DNA from: Bradyrhizobium sp. sGM-13
Lineage (GTDB): Bacteria; Pseudomonadota; Alphaproteobacteria; Rhizobiales; Xanthobacteraceae
NCBI RefSeq assembly: GCF_018398875.1
Contig: NZ_JAGWDK010000010.1
Coordinates: 221,541 to 285,540 of the forward strand
DNA length: 64,000 bases
Direction: 5' to 3'
The position numbers and the translations under genes are program-made. Each line of letters starts with the position of its first letter. Positions within the stretch are counted from its first letter, which is position 1. The notes under the pieces are model-generated. The model did not search any database, was not told where the DNA came from, and saw only the letters and a list, made by a program, of their open reading frames with translations. This document shows, in pieces, positions 52,439 to 61,988 of the stretch.

Positions 52439-53770
52439 ATGGCACGTGCACGGGAACAGCTCAGCGAAGTCCTGGTCCGTCCGCACCACCTTGCGGGTAT
52501 TTTGGGCGTGCCTCACGATGCGGCCGGCATAGTGATTTTTGCGCATGGCGGTAGCGGCCGTCTAAGCCCACGCAACAACCAGGTCGCAGCGGCTCTCCGT
52601 GAGGCCGGGTTTGCCACGCTGCTGCTTGATCTCCTCAGCCCGGAGGAGGAGCGTGACCGCGGCAACGTATTCGACATCCCGCTGTTGGCATCACGGCTTG
52701 CAGACGCCGCAAACTGGAGCCGCAACAGGCCAGAGCTCGCGAAGTTTCCGATTGGCTATTTCGGCGCAAGCACCGGTGCAGCGGCCGCGCTGGTCGCGGC
52801 TGCCGACCGGCAAAACGTCGCTGCGGTGGTTTCGCGCGGCGGTCGCCCGGATTTGGCCGGCAATGCGCTGCACGCCGTCAGGGCGCCGACGCTGCTGATC
52901 GTTGGTGGAGCCGACCTACCGGTGATTCCGCTCAACCGTTCGGCTTTTGCGGAGCTCTCTTGCGAGAAGGACCTCGTGATCGTGCCGAAGGCGACGCATT
53001 TGTTCGAAGAACCCGGCGCGCTTGAGCAGGTGACGCAATATGCCACGCGCTGGTTCCGCCAATTCCTGGCGTCGCCCCTCTCCGAAGAGGTGATCGACGC
53101 CGATACGATTTTCGCCAACCGCCGAGACGCCGGACGCCGGCTGGCGTCGGCTCTCATGAAATTCAGAGACAAGGACGCGGTTGTGCTTGCGCTGCCGCGC
53201 GGCGGCGTTCCTGTTGCATTCGAGATTGCGCAAGCGTTGCACGCCCCGCTCGACGTAGCGCTCGTGCGCAAGATCGGCGCGCCGGGCCATGAGGAACTCG
53301 GGCTCGGTGCAGTCGTCGATGGCGCCCATCCGCAGGTCGTGCTCAACGAGGATATCGTTCGCGAGATCCAGCCGGGCGCGGCCTATCTGGAAGCCGAGAC
53401 GGCCCGCCAGCTTGCCGAAATCGAACGTCGACGGCGCCTTTACCGCGACGGTGATCCACCGCCGGAGATTGCCGGCCGTACAATCATTGTCGTCGACGAC
53501 GGCATCGCCACCGGCGGATCCGTGAAAGCCGTGCTGAGAGCGCTCGCAAGGGCGAAGCCGGGTCGTCTCGTTCTAGCGGTGCCGGTCGCACCACGCGATT
53601 CGCTTGACGAACTGAGTGCGGAGGCAGACGAGATCATTTGTCTCAAGAGCCCCGATCCGTTCTTTGCGGTCGGCATGCACTACAGGGATTTCGGCCAGAC
53701 TTCCGATCAGGAGGTTACCGAGCTGTTGCATCGTTCAAAGGCCAGCAGCCCGAACCAGGCGCGTACGTGA
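52439..53770 (+). CDS. Fusion of an alpha/beta hydrolase and a phosphoribosyltransferase domain
   Basis: 443 residues. Residues 1-210 form a dienelactone-hydrolase-like alpha/beta fold: FAHGGSGR, nucleophile Ser111 in YFGASTGAAAAL, and His187 in KATHLFEEPG. Residues 222-435 form a type I PRTase-like domain with FRDKDAVVLALPRGGVPVAFEIA and PRPP loop VVDDGIATGG (351-360). Genes coding the two parts separately are common; here they are one polypeptide. It follows the esterase-family gene by 2 bases in the same operon. The reaction is unknown. Confidence 0.87.
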   Translation: MARAREQLSEVLVRPHHLAGILGVPHDAAGIVIFAHGGSGRLSPRNNQVAAALREAGFATLLLDLLSPEEERDRGNVFDIPLLASRLADAANWSRNRPELAKFPIGYFGASTGAAAALVAAADRQNVAAVVSRGGRPDLAGNALHAVRAPTLLIVGGADLPVIPLNRSAFAELSCEKDLVIVPKATHLFEEPGALEQVTQYATRWFRQFLASPLSEEVIDADTIFANRRDAGRRLASALMKFRDKDAVVLALPRGGVPVAFEIAQALHAPLDVALVRKIGAPGHEELGLGAVVDGAHPQVVLNEDIVREIQPGAAYLEAETARQLAEIERRRRLYRDGDPPPEIAGRTIIVVDDGIATGGSVKAVLRALARAKPGRLVLAVPVAPRDSLDELSAEADEIICLKSPDPFFAVGMHYRDFGQTSDQEVTELLHRSKASSPNQART

Positions 53771-53829
53771 CGATCGCGATAACAATGTCCGATGCGATCC
53801 GTACCCAACCCGAAGATCGAGCCGCCGTT

Positions 53830-54336
53830 TCACACCTGCTCGCGCCTTTTTCGTTTTGCCTCAAACCACTCCACTTGGCGGACCCCGAAAGCCTTGGCGC
53901 CGCCCGGCGTCTCGACGGCCACGGTTTCCCCTTTGCTCTTTCCGATTAACGCCCTGGCGATCGGTGAAGTTATCGAAATCTTCCCCTTGCTCGCGTCGGC
54001 TTCCGGTTCGCCGACGAGCTGCCAGACCCGCTTCTCGCCGGTGTCCTCATCAATCAGCGTCACCGTGGCGCCAAACTTGATGGTATTGCCGGAAAGCTTG
54101 GATACGTCGACGATATCTGCACGCGCGAGCTTGTCTTCCAACTCGGCAATTCGAGTGTCGTTGACACTTTGCTCTGCAAGCGCAACCTGATATTCCGAAT
54201 TCTCAACCAGATTTGGATCGTCGGCGATCGCCTGCTGAATCCGCTGAACAAGATCGGGCCGCTCGATGCGCATACGGTGCCTCAGCTCATCTGCAAGGGC
54301 AGCGTAGCCCGCGGCTGTCATGGGAAGTTTTGTCAT
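53830..54336 (-). CDS. GreA/GreB-like transcript cleavage factor paralog
   Basis: 168 residues. An N-terminal coiled coil is followed by a C-terminal FKBP-like domain (GATVTLIDEDTGEKRVWQLVGEPEAD and ISITSPIARALIGKSKGETVAVETPGG). The tip of the coil reads NLVENSEY where GreA has DLSENAEY. The first of the two catalytic acids is Asn42 here and Glu45 is kept. This suggests reduced RNA-cleavage activity and a possible role as a competitor in the RNA polymerase secondary channel. The housekeeping greA would be elsewhere. Convergent with the hydrolase-PRTase gene. Confidence 0.85.
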   Translation of the reverse strand: MTKLPMTAAGYAALADELRHRMRIERPDLVQRIQQAIADDPNLVENSEYQVALAEQSVNDTRIAELEDKLARADIVDVSKLSGNTIKFGATVTLIDEDTGEKRVWQLVGEPEADASKGKISITSPIARALIGKSKGETVAVETPGGAKAFGVRQVEWFEAKRKRREQV

Positions 54337-54607
54337 CGCGACTCTTACCGAGTTAATCGACAAAGCATGCATTCATACGTTCGCGCCGCGCGCCACCAGC
54401 GGTCGCGTACCTGCGGTGGGGAACGCCGTGCGAGGACACGGGTTCCAATTAGCGAGTTGCCGGTTTCCCCATAGTGCGTGCGCCACAGCGCCTCGCCCGC
54501 TGCGCGGCTCTGACAGTCCCCGATGGAACCTGCAGGAGCGGTATGATGGAACGTACACCCTTATGTAAGGTTGCCAGTCCAATGCGGAGCAAAGAGGGCT
54601 CGGTACT
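54337..54607. other. Intergenic region with a short palindrome
   Basis: No gene is seen. CCTTA-TG-TAAGG (54559-54570) lies 38 bases upstream of the MocR-type pseudogene and could be part of its former operator. Confidence 0.4.
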
Positions 54608-56063
54608 GTGGCTTTTCATGTCAGCCTTGTTGGTCGAAGTGACCTCAGCGGAGAAATCTACCGTCAAATCCGGCAGGCAATTCTGGGCGGGCGCCTTCGG
54701 CCTGGAGAGCGGCTATCTCCCACGCGAGAACTAGCCGCCGCGCTGACGGTTGCGCGATCGACGGTGACGATTGCTTATGAAGCCTTGTCGCGGAAGGATT
54801 CGCGACATCCCGTCCGGGCGCCGGGACGTTCGTCAGCCATCAGCTTGAGGCGAAACGTCCGGCGTCGAAAACAAGGCGGTCGACAGTCCGCGCAATTCGG
54901 GTGCGTGGAGTTTGGGAAACGATAGCGCTTCCGATAGGCTTTAACCGCGCGGCGCGTTTCGACTTCAGAACCGGGCTTCCGGACGCTTCGTTGTTTCCAC
55001 ACCGAGCCTGGCGGCGGGTCGTCGCCCGTGCGCTGCGCTCGCGCGAGATGGCGGCAGGCGTCTACGAGAATCCTGCGGGCACTTGGGACCTACGCGCGGC
55101 GATCGCTCGCCACATTGGCATCTCACGCAGCGTTTCGGCATCGCCCGACGACGTAATCGTGGCCAATGGCACCCAACAAGCACTCGACATCGTCGCTCGC
55201 GTGCTTCTCGGGCCCGGTGATGTCGTTGCGATGGAGGATCCGGGCTATCGGCCTCTAAAGGAGTTGCTCAAGGCGCTGGGCGCGCGCGTGACCGGTGCGC
55301 CGGTCGACCGCGACGGTCTGGTCGTGGAGGCGCTGCCGGCCGAAGCCAGGGTGGTCTTCGTGACGCCGTCGCATCAGTTTCCCCTCGGCGTGGCCATGAG
55401 CCTGTCGCGTCGACGTGCGCTGCTTGCCTGGGCCGAGCGCAGCAACGCGGTTGTCGTCGAGGATGACTATGACAGCGAGTTTCGCTTCGGCGGACGTCCG
55501 CTCGAGCCGCTTCAGACCATCGATTCGACCGGTCGCGTTGTGTATGTCGGCACGTTCTCAAAGACGTTGCTGCCGGCTCTCCGGCTGGCCTTTATGGTCG
55601 TGCCGCCGTCACTGCGAGAGGCGGCGCACAAGGCGAAGTTCGTCAGCGATTGGCATACAGCGACAATGGCGCAGAGCGCGCTGGCGCAGTTCATCGACGA
55701 GGGCGCGTTTGCGCGCCACATTCGCAGGTGAGCCGCATCTATAGCGAACGGCATGAGATACTGACCGGGGAGATCAAGAGGGACTTCGGCGATCACCTCG
55801 ACCTCGTTCCATCGAGCACGGGGCTGCACATCACCGCTTGCGCGCGAGGAGCATCGGCTGATCATATCGATGCGATTGTATTACAAGCCTTTGATCTCGG
55901 TGTTGCCGTTGATACGATGTCGCGCTGTCAGGTGGACAGAAAGCCTCCGGCCGGCATCATCCTGGGATATGGGGCGATCGAGACGGCGCGGATTGCCGAA
56001 GGGCTCAGCCGGCTGCGCAGATGCTTCGATGAATGCGTGTCGCGACGCGCGAAAGCGGCGTGA
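54608..56063 (+). pseudogene. MocR/PdxR-family regulator (GntR helix-turn-helix plus aminotransferase domain), frameshifted twice
   Basis: Frame 1 (54608-54790) codes the GntR part: GEIYRQIRQAILGGRLRPGERLSPTRELAAALTVARSTV. After a -1 shift at ~54790 the expected AEGFATSRPGAGTFV and the whole class-I aminotransferase fold follow, with the PLP Lys in GTFSKTLLPALRL. A second -1 shift at ~55728 turns AGG-GTG into AGG-TGA. The tail (SRIYSERHEIL... to 56063) then continues in the third frame. Restoring one G at each place gives a full-length ~485-residue protein. Either a recent pseudogene or a sequence error. MocR regulators usually control neighbouring transport or vitamin B6 genes, here possibly the LysE-type gene. 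Confidence 0.82.
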
Positions 56064-56408
56064 GCGACGCGCTCAGCTCAATCAACCCGACAAATACAGT
56101 CCTCAGGCGCCGCCTGAATTGGACTGATTGATTATCCGCGGATTGGACCTTCCGTCATACCGCTTCGCTTTCTAGTGTTGGGCCGCTGAAAGGTCGACGG
56201 TCGATGCAGAGCGGGCGCGCTCCATTTCGCACCCGCACGCACTTTGCAAATCGCATTAAAGCGGACATCCGCCGACTTGCAGAATCGCGAACTCACACCT
56301 TGGAGACACGAGCGCGTGAGTTGTGAAGCAATTCACGGCCGCGGGTCGCGGCTCGACCTAATCACGCTGCTGCAAGCTGACCTACCGAATTCGAACAGGA
56401 GGTTTCAC
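56064..56408. other. Intergenic region without recognisable gene
   Basis: No frame here resembles a protein. It presumably holds the promoter of the DUF1127 gene. An AGGAGGT ribosome binding site closes it. Confidence 0.5.
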
Positions 56409-56669
56409 ATGAAGCATCCGATGACTTTTTCAATCGCAAGCGTCAATTCATTCACGAGTCGGAAAGCAGCCGCGGCGTCCAGCCGCCACGACGGCGCTGA
56501 GACATCTCGACTTGGATGGGCAACACGGTTCTTTAGCTGGTGTGCCCAGTGTTCGGAGCGGTCGCGGCAGCGACAAGCCCTGGCGGAGCTCGATGATCAT
56601 TTTCTCAAGGACATCGGCAAGACGCGGCAAGAGTCGATGGCCGAAGCAGCCAAGCCATTCTGGAAATGA
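56409..56669 (+). CDS. DUF1127 (YjiS-like) small protein
   Basis: 86 residues. The C-terminal DUF1127 motif RQALAELDDHFLKDIGKTRQESMAEAAKPFWK is complete. The N-terminal half is a Ser/Ala-rich lead. Short DUF1127 proteins in alphaproteobacteria affect RNA turnover and phosphate or nitrogen responses, and bind RNA. Start at 56409 after AGGAGGT. The stop overlaps the LysE-type start (ATGA). Confidence 0.87.
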   Translation: MKHPMTFSIASVNSFTSRKAAAASSRHDGAETSRLGWATRFFSWCAQCSERSRQRQALAELDDHFLKDIGKTRQESMAEAAKPFWK

Positions 56670-57294
56670 TGTCGTTCATCGGGCACTTGCTGCCGGCGGC
56701 GGCGCTGGGCTTGTTCGTCGCTATCCCGTTCGGCCCGATTGGCCTGATATGCGTGCAGCGGACGCTGGCATTCGGAATCTGGACAGGAGTTGCGAGCGGC
56801 ATGGGCGCGGCAACAGCCCACGGGATGTTCAGTTGCCTGGCCGTGGTGAGCGGGACCGTGTTGACGCAGATAACGCTCGCCCTGCACACGCCGCTGCGCA
56901 TCACGGGAGGGATCGTGCTGTCTTGATGGGCCTCAGAACCATTCTCGTGTCCACGGGCGCGGCGCACGGCTCGACATGCGGAGATCCGACATGCGCAGAT
57001 TTGCCTTCGGCCTATATATCGACCCTGTTGATCGCCGCCGCCAACCCGATGACGATACTGCCGTACCTGGGTGTCGCGTCCGCGCTGGAAACCGGCCAAC
57101 CGCTGATCATGGAACGCGCGCTGGCGACGTCCATCGGTGTGATGCTCGGCAGCGCATCCTGGTATCTCTTCCTCACCCTCAGCACGAACACCATGTTTCG
57201 AAGCTTGCAGAAAGCCGCGCTGGATTGGTTCAACAGACTCACCGGGATCCTCCTGATAGCCTTGGGAGCTTCGCTATGCGCCCGCACCGTCTGA
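56666..57294 (+). pseudogene. LysE-family exporter, frameshifted
   Basis: The first part (56666-56926) codes GHLLPAAALGLFVAIPFGPIGLICVQRTLAFGIWTG and later helices, then meets TGA after GGIVLS. One missing G at ~56925 explains it: TCT-TGG-ATG-GGC would restore SWMGLRTIL. The remainder continues in the +2 frame to 57294 with SAYISTLLIAAANPMTILPYLGVASAL and the last two helices. Rebuilt length about 209 residues, the family norm. LysE-type proteins export amino acids through the inner membrane. Confidence 0.82.
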
Positions 57295-57835
57295 TGGCGA
57301 CAGCAGAGAAAGGGCTGGCGCCATCGAACGACGTAGCTCTTCGTCTCGGTGAAAAGAGGAAAGAGCCGTGGGCACCACGTATGACGGCTCCCCGGTATGA
57401 CGACCGCGATCACGGTGACTGTTCGCGCTCCGACCCATTCTCGCCAGCGCCGAACCGCAAGACCGCAGCGAACGACGGGCAGCTCGCCAGTGGGCGTCCC
57501 GGTGCAGGAGGCGGCGCTCCCAACTACAAAAATACGAAAAACAACCCCATGCAAAGTAGCAGGTAGTCGCTGGCATGATGCCCGAGCGACGGCGCGAAAA
57601 CATTTGACACGTCGGGCAAATCAGCGGCACTACTCCATCATCGCGCAGACTAACTATGGGCCTGCTGTAACGTCGCCCTTCGCCGCGATTTGCACACAAG
57701 ATCCTTTTGACAATTGAAGGTCGTCGCAACGAGCCATCGCCTGCGCGTTGCCGAACCGCGCGCTTCCGGAGCCTTCCGGCGATATCGACATGAACACCGC
57801 TCAGAACTCAATTTGCCGATGACGACAGCCGCAAT
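57295..57835. other. Non-coding stretch, possibly with a degraded Bradyrhizobium repeat
   Basis: Several short frames but none recognised or with a ribosome binding site. The segment around 57578-57650, with a GTCGGGCAAATCA core, resembles an intergenic element frequent in Bradyrhizobium. This is from memory and uncertain. Confidence 0.35.
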
Positions 57836-58279
57836 CTAACCAGGACAGCACCCGAACTGACGAGCGCCGGTTCTGCTCTGCGTCAACGGCTTCCCGCCGA
57901 TCTCGCGCTGTGCAGGAAGCTGCAGCACGGTTGCCGTTTGACCGGGGCGCAGCCTTGTAAGAGTCACGATCCTGCCGTTCGCAAACTCGAGGGCGTCGTG
58001 GTGCCTATCGCTCAGTTCCTGATTGATCTGCCTGAAGCGCGCGAGCCGCGCCCCAATGCTGCCGAACCGCATGCTGGGAAATAGCTCCGCAAACGGATGA
58101 TCACTGACTGCGTCTTCGCTGAACACAAGCTCAGTACCCGGCGAGAGGCACACGGCAATTCCCGACTCTCCGACCGCGGAGAAGCCCCGTGTCACGGTAT
58201 TGGGAAATTCGCTCGTTATCAGCAATTCTCCCGACCTTGCAGCACGTGATTCGACGCAGTGCAGGCTGTAGTCGCACAT
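57836..58279 (-). CDS. Conserved hypothetical protein of Bradyrhizobium type
   Basis: 147 residues, starting CDYSLHCVESRAARSGELLITSEFPNTVTRGF. The mid-part GIAVCLSPGTELVFSEDAV and ARFRQINQELSDRHHDALEFANGRIVTLTRLRPGQTATVLQLPAQ are recalled from a family of single-domain proteins in rhizobia. No signal or membrane segment. Function unknown. Confidence 0.7.
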   Translation of the reverse strand: MCDYSLHCVESRAARSGELLITSEFPNTVTRGFSAVGESGIAVCLSPGTELVFSEDAVSDHPFAELFPSMRFGSIGARLARFRQINQELSDRHHDALEFANGRIVTLTRLRPGQTATVLQLPAQREIGGKPLTQSRTGARQFGCCPG

Positions 58280-58352
58280 TGAACCGCTCCCTTTTGCATT
58301 GCTGTCCTTGATGTGGACCTGCTGGGATGATGACTGAAAGATTCCGATCCCA

Positions 58353-59552
58353 CTACCTGCGAATGGCCGGTGGTACCTCGGCCTGATCAGGCATCTGACC
58401 TAAGGCCACATTCAGTGAGTTCTCCCTTCCTTCGCGAAGCATGGCGAGCCGGATCGAGGAGCCTGGCGCCATCGCATGGATCTTCTTGGTCAATTCTTTG
58501 GCGTTCCTGATCGGCTGCCCCTCCGCCGCGGTGATCACGTCCCCGCGTCTCAATCCGGCCCTGGCAGCCGGACCGTCGTCCTGAACGCTGGCCACGATCG
58601 CGCCGTGCAGATCATTCACGCCGAGGCTGTCGGCAATGTCCGGAGTGACCGGTTGAACTTTGGCCCCTATCCATCCGCGCGTGACAGCGCCCTTGTCTTT
58701 CAGTTGCGATACCACTGCCTTGACCGTGTCTGCGGGGACCGCAAAAGCAACGCCCACCGAGCCTTCCGAGGATGAAAGGATCTTGCTGTTGACGCCGACG
58801 ACGTCGCCGCGGGCATTAAAGCTCGGGCCGCCAGAATTGCCTTGGTTGATCGGCGCATCGATTTGGATGAAATCCGTCGCGGAGCCCGTTTCGATGTCGC
58901 GCTCGCGCGCTGAAACGATGCCGGCCGTGACCGTGCCTCCTAGCCCGAACGGGCTGCCAGCAGCCAACACCCAATCGCCGACGCGCGGCAGTTGATCGAC
59001 GAGTTTTACATAACTGAAGTCGCTGCGCCCATCGACTTTGATCAGGGCGACGTCAGTCAACGAATCCTTCCCTATGACTTTTGCAGAGTAGGTCTTGTTG
59101 TCGTTGGTGCGGATCTCGGCCGTATCGCCGTCTTCCACGACGTGACTGTTCGTCACGGCATAACCGTCCGCGGAGATGAAGAAGCCGGAGCCAAACGAGA
59201 CCAGTTGATCACGGGCATTCGGCCCTGGACTCTGCTTGTTCGGAGGCCTCTGATCAGGTGCACCGAATAGTCGGTCGGGAAGGCCTTTGGATGTCACAGC
59301 AGCTTTGGAGCTGACCCCAATCACGGCCGGTTGAACTCTTTCGGCGAGATCGGCGAAGTCGTCAGGTCCACCGCCACCTCTACTATCGGCAACCCAATGC
59401 ATCAACGTCGAGGGCTCGCGCGCGAAAGGAGTCTGACCCCGCGTATTGATGGTCTGTGCCTGTGCAATGCTCGCGATCACCACGATCGCGGCGATGGTGC
59501 CGCCCATGACCGAAGTCCGACGGCAGCTCAAAGCTACACTTCCATGAGCCAT
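58353..59552 (-). CDS. Periplasmic trypsin-like serine protease (HtrA/DegP-like) with one PDZ domain
   Basis: About 399 residues. A signal segment (TIAAIVVIASIAQAQ) lies near residues 20-33. Catalytic triad: His137 in AVTNSHVVED, Asp167 in LTDVALIKV, and Ser240 in NQGNSGGPSF. A single PDZ domain follows (GWIGAKVQPVTPDIADSLGV to LAMLREGRE). DegP has two PDZ domains and DegS one, and this protein resembles DegS/HtrA members in length. Degrades or chaperones misfolded envelope proteins. ATG 59564 is an alternative start. Confidence 0.88.
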   Translation of the reverse strand: MAHGSVALSCRRTSVMGGTIAAIVVIASIAQAQTINTRGQTPFAREPSTLMHWVADSRGGGGPDDFADLAERVQPAVIGVSSKAAVTSKGLPDRLFGAPDQRPPNKQSPGPNARDQLVSFGSGFFISADGYAVTNSHVVEDGDTAEIRTNDNKTYSAKVIGKDSLTDVALIKVDGRSDFSYVKLVDQLPRVGDWVLAAGSPFGLGGTVTAGIVSARERDIETGSATDFIQIDAPINQGNSGGPSFNARGDVVGVNSKILSSSEGSVGVAFAVPADTVKAVVSQLKDKGAVTRGWIGAKVQPVTPDIADSLGVNDLHGAIVASVQDDGPAARAGLRRGDVITAAEGQPIRNAKELTKKIHAMAPGSSIRLAMLREGRENSLNVALGQMPDQAEVPPAIRR

Positions 59553-59564
59553 TTCCGCTTCCAT

Positions 59565-59985
59565 AGCTTGTCATTGCCTCACCGCGGTTCCGACGTCAGA
59601 CGCTGGAGCTAGCTCGCGGTCAATTCCTGTGAGAGGCGCTCAGACGCTCGCGGCAATTATGGGCCCAACAATCTGCCGCGCCGGCAGTTCCACTCGAGCC
59701 CACCGTGGATATTCCCAATTGCCGGCAAACCACCGACGATCGATCGCCTCGCCACCGAAAATCCCACATGGAAAATCCGACATGGCTGCCAAGACTTGGC
59801 TCCAAAGACATGGCTCCCAACGTGATCTTCCGTGCGGTCGCAGTTCCATCAGGAAGCGTGCGCTCGGCTCCACTTTCATCCGTTCGCAGAGGCGTTAAAC
59901 GAAACTTGCGGGGAGCCTTCGCAACTTTCTTTGAACCGCCGTGCCGTGTTAGCATGAATCCGTGCAACGACGGTGAGACCAGGCT
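59565..59985. other. Intergenic region without recognisable gene
   Basis: Short frames on both strands lack ribosome binding sites or known patterns. It likely carries the promoters of the divergent htrA-like gene and the small gene at 59986. Confidence 0.45.
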
Positions 59986-60270
59986 GTGATCAAGGTCGAG
60001 CGAACCGGCGAAGGCGATCCACTTGAATTCGAGGTCACCGTCGGTGTGGGAAACGGCGAGACTCGCCATCACGTCACGATGGCAAGAGATACTTGCGAAC
60101 GGCTGACGATGGGCACGCACACGCCCGAGGGCTGCATCGAGGCGGCGTTCCGATTCCTGCTTGATCGCGAACCCCAGGGATCGATCCTGCGGCGTTTCGA
60201 CATCACCGTGATCTCCCGCTATTTTCCCGAGTTCGAGCGCGAGCTGCCACGCTACCTCTCTCAATCCTGA
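59986..60270 (+). CDS. Small conserved hypothetical protein
   Basis: 94 residues from GTG 59986. IKVERTGEGDPLEFEVTVGVGNGETRHHVTMA looks like a short beta-sheet unit and EGCIEAAFRFLLDREPQGSILRRFDITVISRYFPEFERELPRYL a helix with a charged tail. No cofactor or metal motif. Proteins of this kind occur in Bradyrhizobium beside stress genes. Function unknown. Confidence 0.6.
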   Translation: MIKVERTGEGDPLEFEVTVGVGNGETRHHVTMARDTCERLTMGTHTPEGCIEAAFRFLLDREPQGSILRRFDITVISRYFPEFERELPRYLSQS

Positions 60271-60793
60271 AAAGTGGGCAAGTGTCTTTTAGAGGGTTTG
60301 TACGGCGACCCATTGCAGACAGAGACAATGCGCACGGCACGATATTGGTCGTCGCTTCATCGATCTGCGTTGCTGTAGCGCTCTTCAAGCTCCGGCTACA
60401 ATCGACCAGTCTCATTCCACTAGAATTTGGTGACCGTAGATGTGTTGCCAATGCTACTTTCACTTACGGTGTTGCTGTTGTTGGTCAGCTTCTGCTTGCG
60501 TGCTTCGACAGACCTGCTTCGCGATCGAGAAAAACGCATTGCTCGTGACGCGACATATTGAGAATGAATGGGCGGCTGGCGCTCTTGCAGCAAGCCGCCC
60601 GTAGTTGACGTCGAAAAATTATGGCCGTCCACAAATGCCATACGCGTGTACATGCGCAGGCATTCTTCAGGTTGGGCCTATGTCGCTCGGCAAGTCATTC
60701 GAATCCGCGTTGGGAGCGGGGCAATCCTCGCCGAAAATAAATAGCAACTTTTTCCCGATCCCGCGTTTACCCTCAGGTAGGGAGGATAAAAAC
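60271..60793. other. Non-coding stretch with a GC hairpin
   Basis: GGGCGGCT (60570-60577) pairs with AGCCGCCC (60593-60600), a possible terminator. No gene is convincing. Base composition is lower in GC than the core of the window, consistent with accessory DNA. Confidence 0.4.
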
Positions 60794-61078
60794 ATGGCTA
60801 CCAAGTCGCAGGCAACTGACCGTATTGCGGAACTCGGGTCCGATAGACTTCTCAGCCGCAAAACGTTGGAACTCGATTATCTTCAGCATTTGATTGCGGA
60901 TAAAGTAAAAGCCTTCAACACAGAAATCGATGAAATTAGACGTGGGCCGCCGTCAAGCCAAAGTTCGCTGCCTCACAATCAAACGGTTTCACGGGATGAG
61001 CTTCCGGAAAACTCTCGCAAGTTCCTCGATAGCTTCCTAGCTGACCGAGGAGCCCTCTCATTTAGAAACAAAACGTGA
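60794..61078 (+). CDS. Small hypothetical protein
   Basis: 94 residues with a good GGGAGG ribosome binding site before ATG 60794. KSQATDRIAELGSDRLLSRKTLELDYLQHLIADKVKAFNTEIDEIRRG is a helix-rich start and the tail is Ser/Pro rich. No recognised domain. Confidence 0.5.
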   Translation: MATKSQATDRIAELGSDRLLSRKTLELDYLQHLIADKVKAFNTEIDEIRRGPPSSQSSLPHNQTVSRDELPENSRKFLDSFLADRGALSFRNKT

Positions 61079-61153
61079 GTGGTCAGGGCTGGACCAAATG
61101 GATTTTAAATGCGGTCTAGTATTATTTCTACAGGGACCTGAAGGCAAACAAGC

Positions 61154-61381
61154 ATGGACGAGCGCCAACAAGGAGAGATCGAAGATCGCCGCAAGTTTTT
61201 GATTGCGGCTGGCCGGTTCGCAGCGGTAACGCCTCCGGCAATAACGCTGCTGCTATCGACCTCTCTGACCTCCGATGCGATCGCGCATTCTGGCGGGGGC
61301 GGCGGGCCCAGGGGCAACAACGGCTACGGCAACGGCGGCAGCGACGGCAGTCCAAATGGCAAGCCTGACAAGTATCGCTGA
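61154..61381 (+). CDS. Small exported Gly/Asn-rich protein
   Basis: 75 residues. DRRKFLIAAGRFAAVTPPAITLLLSTSLTSDAIA forms a twin-arginine-like signal, and the mature part is only about 30 residues of Gly/Asn/Ser (HSGGGGGPRGNNGYGNGGS). Near-identical short proteins are widespread in Bradyrhizobium. Function unknown. Confidence 0.65.
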   Translation: MDERQQGEIEDRRKFLIAAGRFAAVTPPAITLLLSTSLTSDAIAHSGGGGGPRGNNGYGNGGSDGSPNGKPDKYR

Positions 61382-61475
61382 AGTACGGTGCGACCTTGGC
61401 GTCTCCAGCCGACCCCAAGCTGGGGCACGTCATCATCCGCCGGAAAAATTCATCAAACCGCCTGCGCGCCGACGA

Positions 61476-61784
61476 TTATCGTCCACCGGCCGCCTTTTTG
61501 ATCCTGAAATCCTCAACCCGCTTACCGGCGCGCAACTGCGTGACCAGCCAGCGCGGCTGCCTGCCACGGCCGGACCACGTCTCAAATGGTTGATCAGGGT
61601 TGCGATATTTCGCGGAAACCGGAGGATACCGACGACGCCCTGACGCTGGAGCTTCCAGCAGCTTTAGACGCTGTTCTAGCTTCAGCTTTTCCTCGTGGAT
61701 ACGTTGCTGCAAAAGATCGGAGACTTCAACGTGCAGCGACCATAGCTCGTCGATACTCGTCTGATCTAATTCAGTTCGCTTCAT
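61476..61784 (-). CDS. H-NS/HvrA-family nucleoid protein
   Basis: About 102 residues. The N-terminal coiled coil (SIDELWSLHVEVSDLLQQRIHEEKLKLEQRLKLLE) is for oligomerising. The C-terminal DNA-binding domain has RRYPPVSAKYRNPDQPFETWSGRGRQPRWL, with the RGRQPRW loop that contacts AT-rich minor grooves. Likely silences AT-rich or foreign DNA; it sits at the edge of an AT-rich stretch. ATG 61784 or 61787, both after GGAG. Confidence 0.9.
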   Translation of the reverse strand: MKRTELDQTSIDELWSLHVEVSDLLQQRIHEEKLKLEQRLKLLEAPASGRRRYPPVSAKYRNPDQPFETWSGRGRQPRWLVTQLRAGKRVEDFRIKKAAGGR

Positions 61785-61988
61785 CATCGGCTCCATTAAT
61801 CGTTTCCGCGCGATTCTCCATCATTTAAACGGTACGAAGGTTGTTTTTCTTTTCGAGGGCATAAAAAGCGAGTGAGAGCTTTGTGAGGTAAAACTGCGGT
61901 CGAAATGAGCAATTGCAGTTTTGGAACCTAAGTTAATGCATCACACGTTTTGCTTTTAACTAGGTATTCGCACTCCGTAGGAGTTGCT

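Noticed and set aside
57397..57717. 106-residue frame in the gap after the LysE pseudogene
   Set aside because: No ribosome binding site, biased Arg/Thr composition and no recognisable pattern.
60282..60548. 88-residue frame
   Set aside because: No start signal. Composition is that of random translation, and no domain could be seen.
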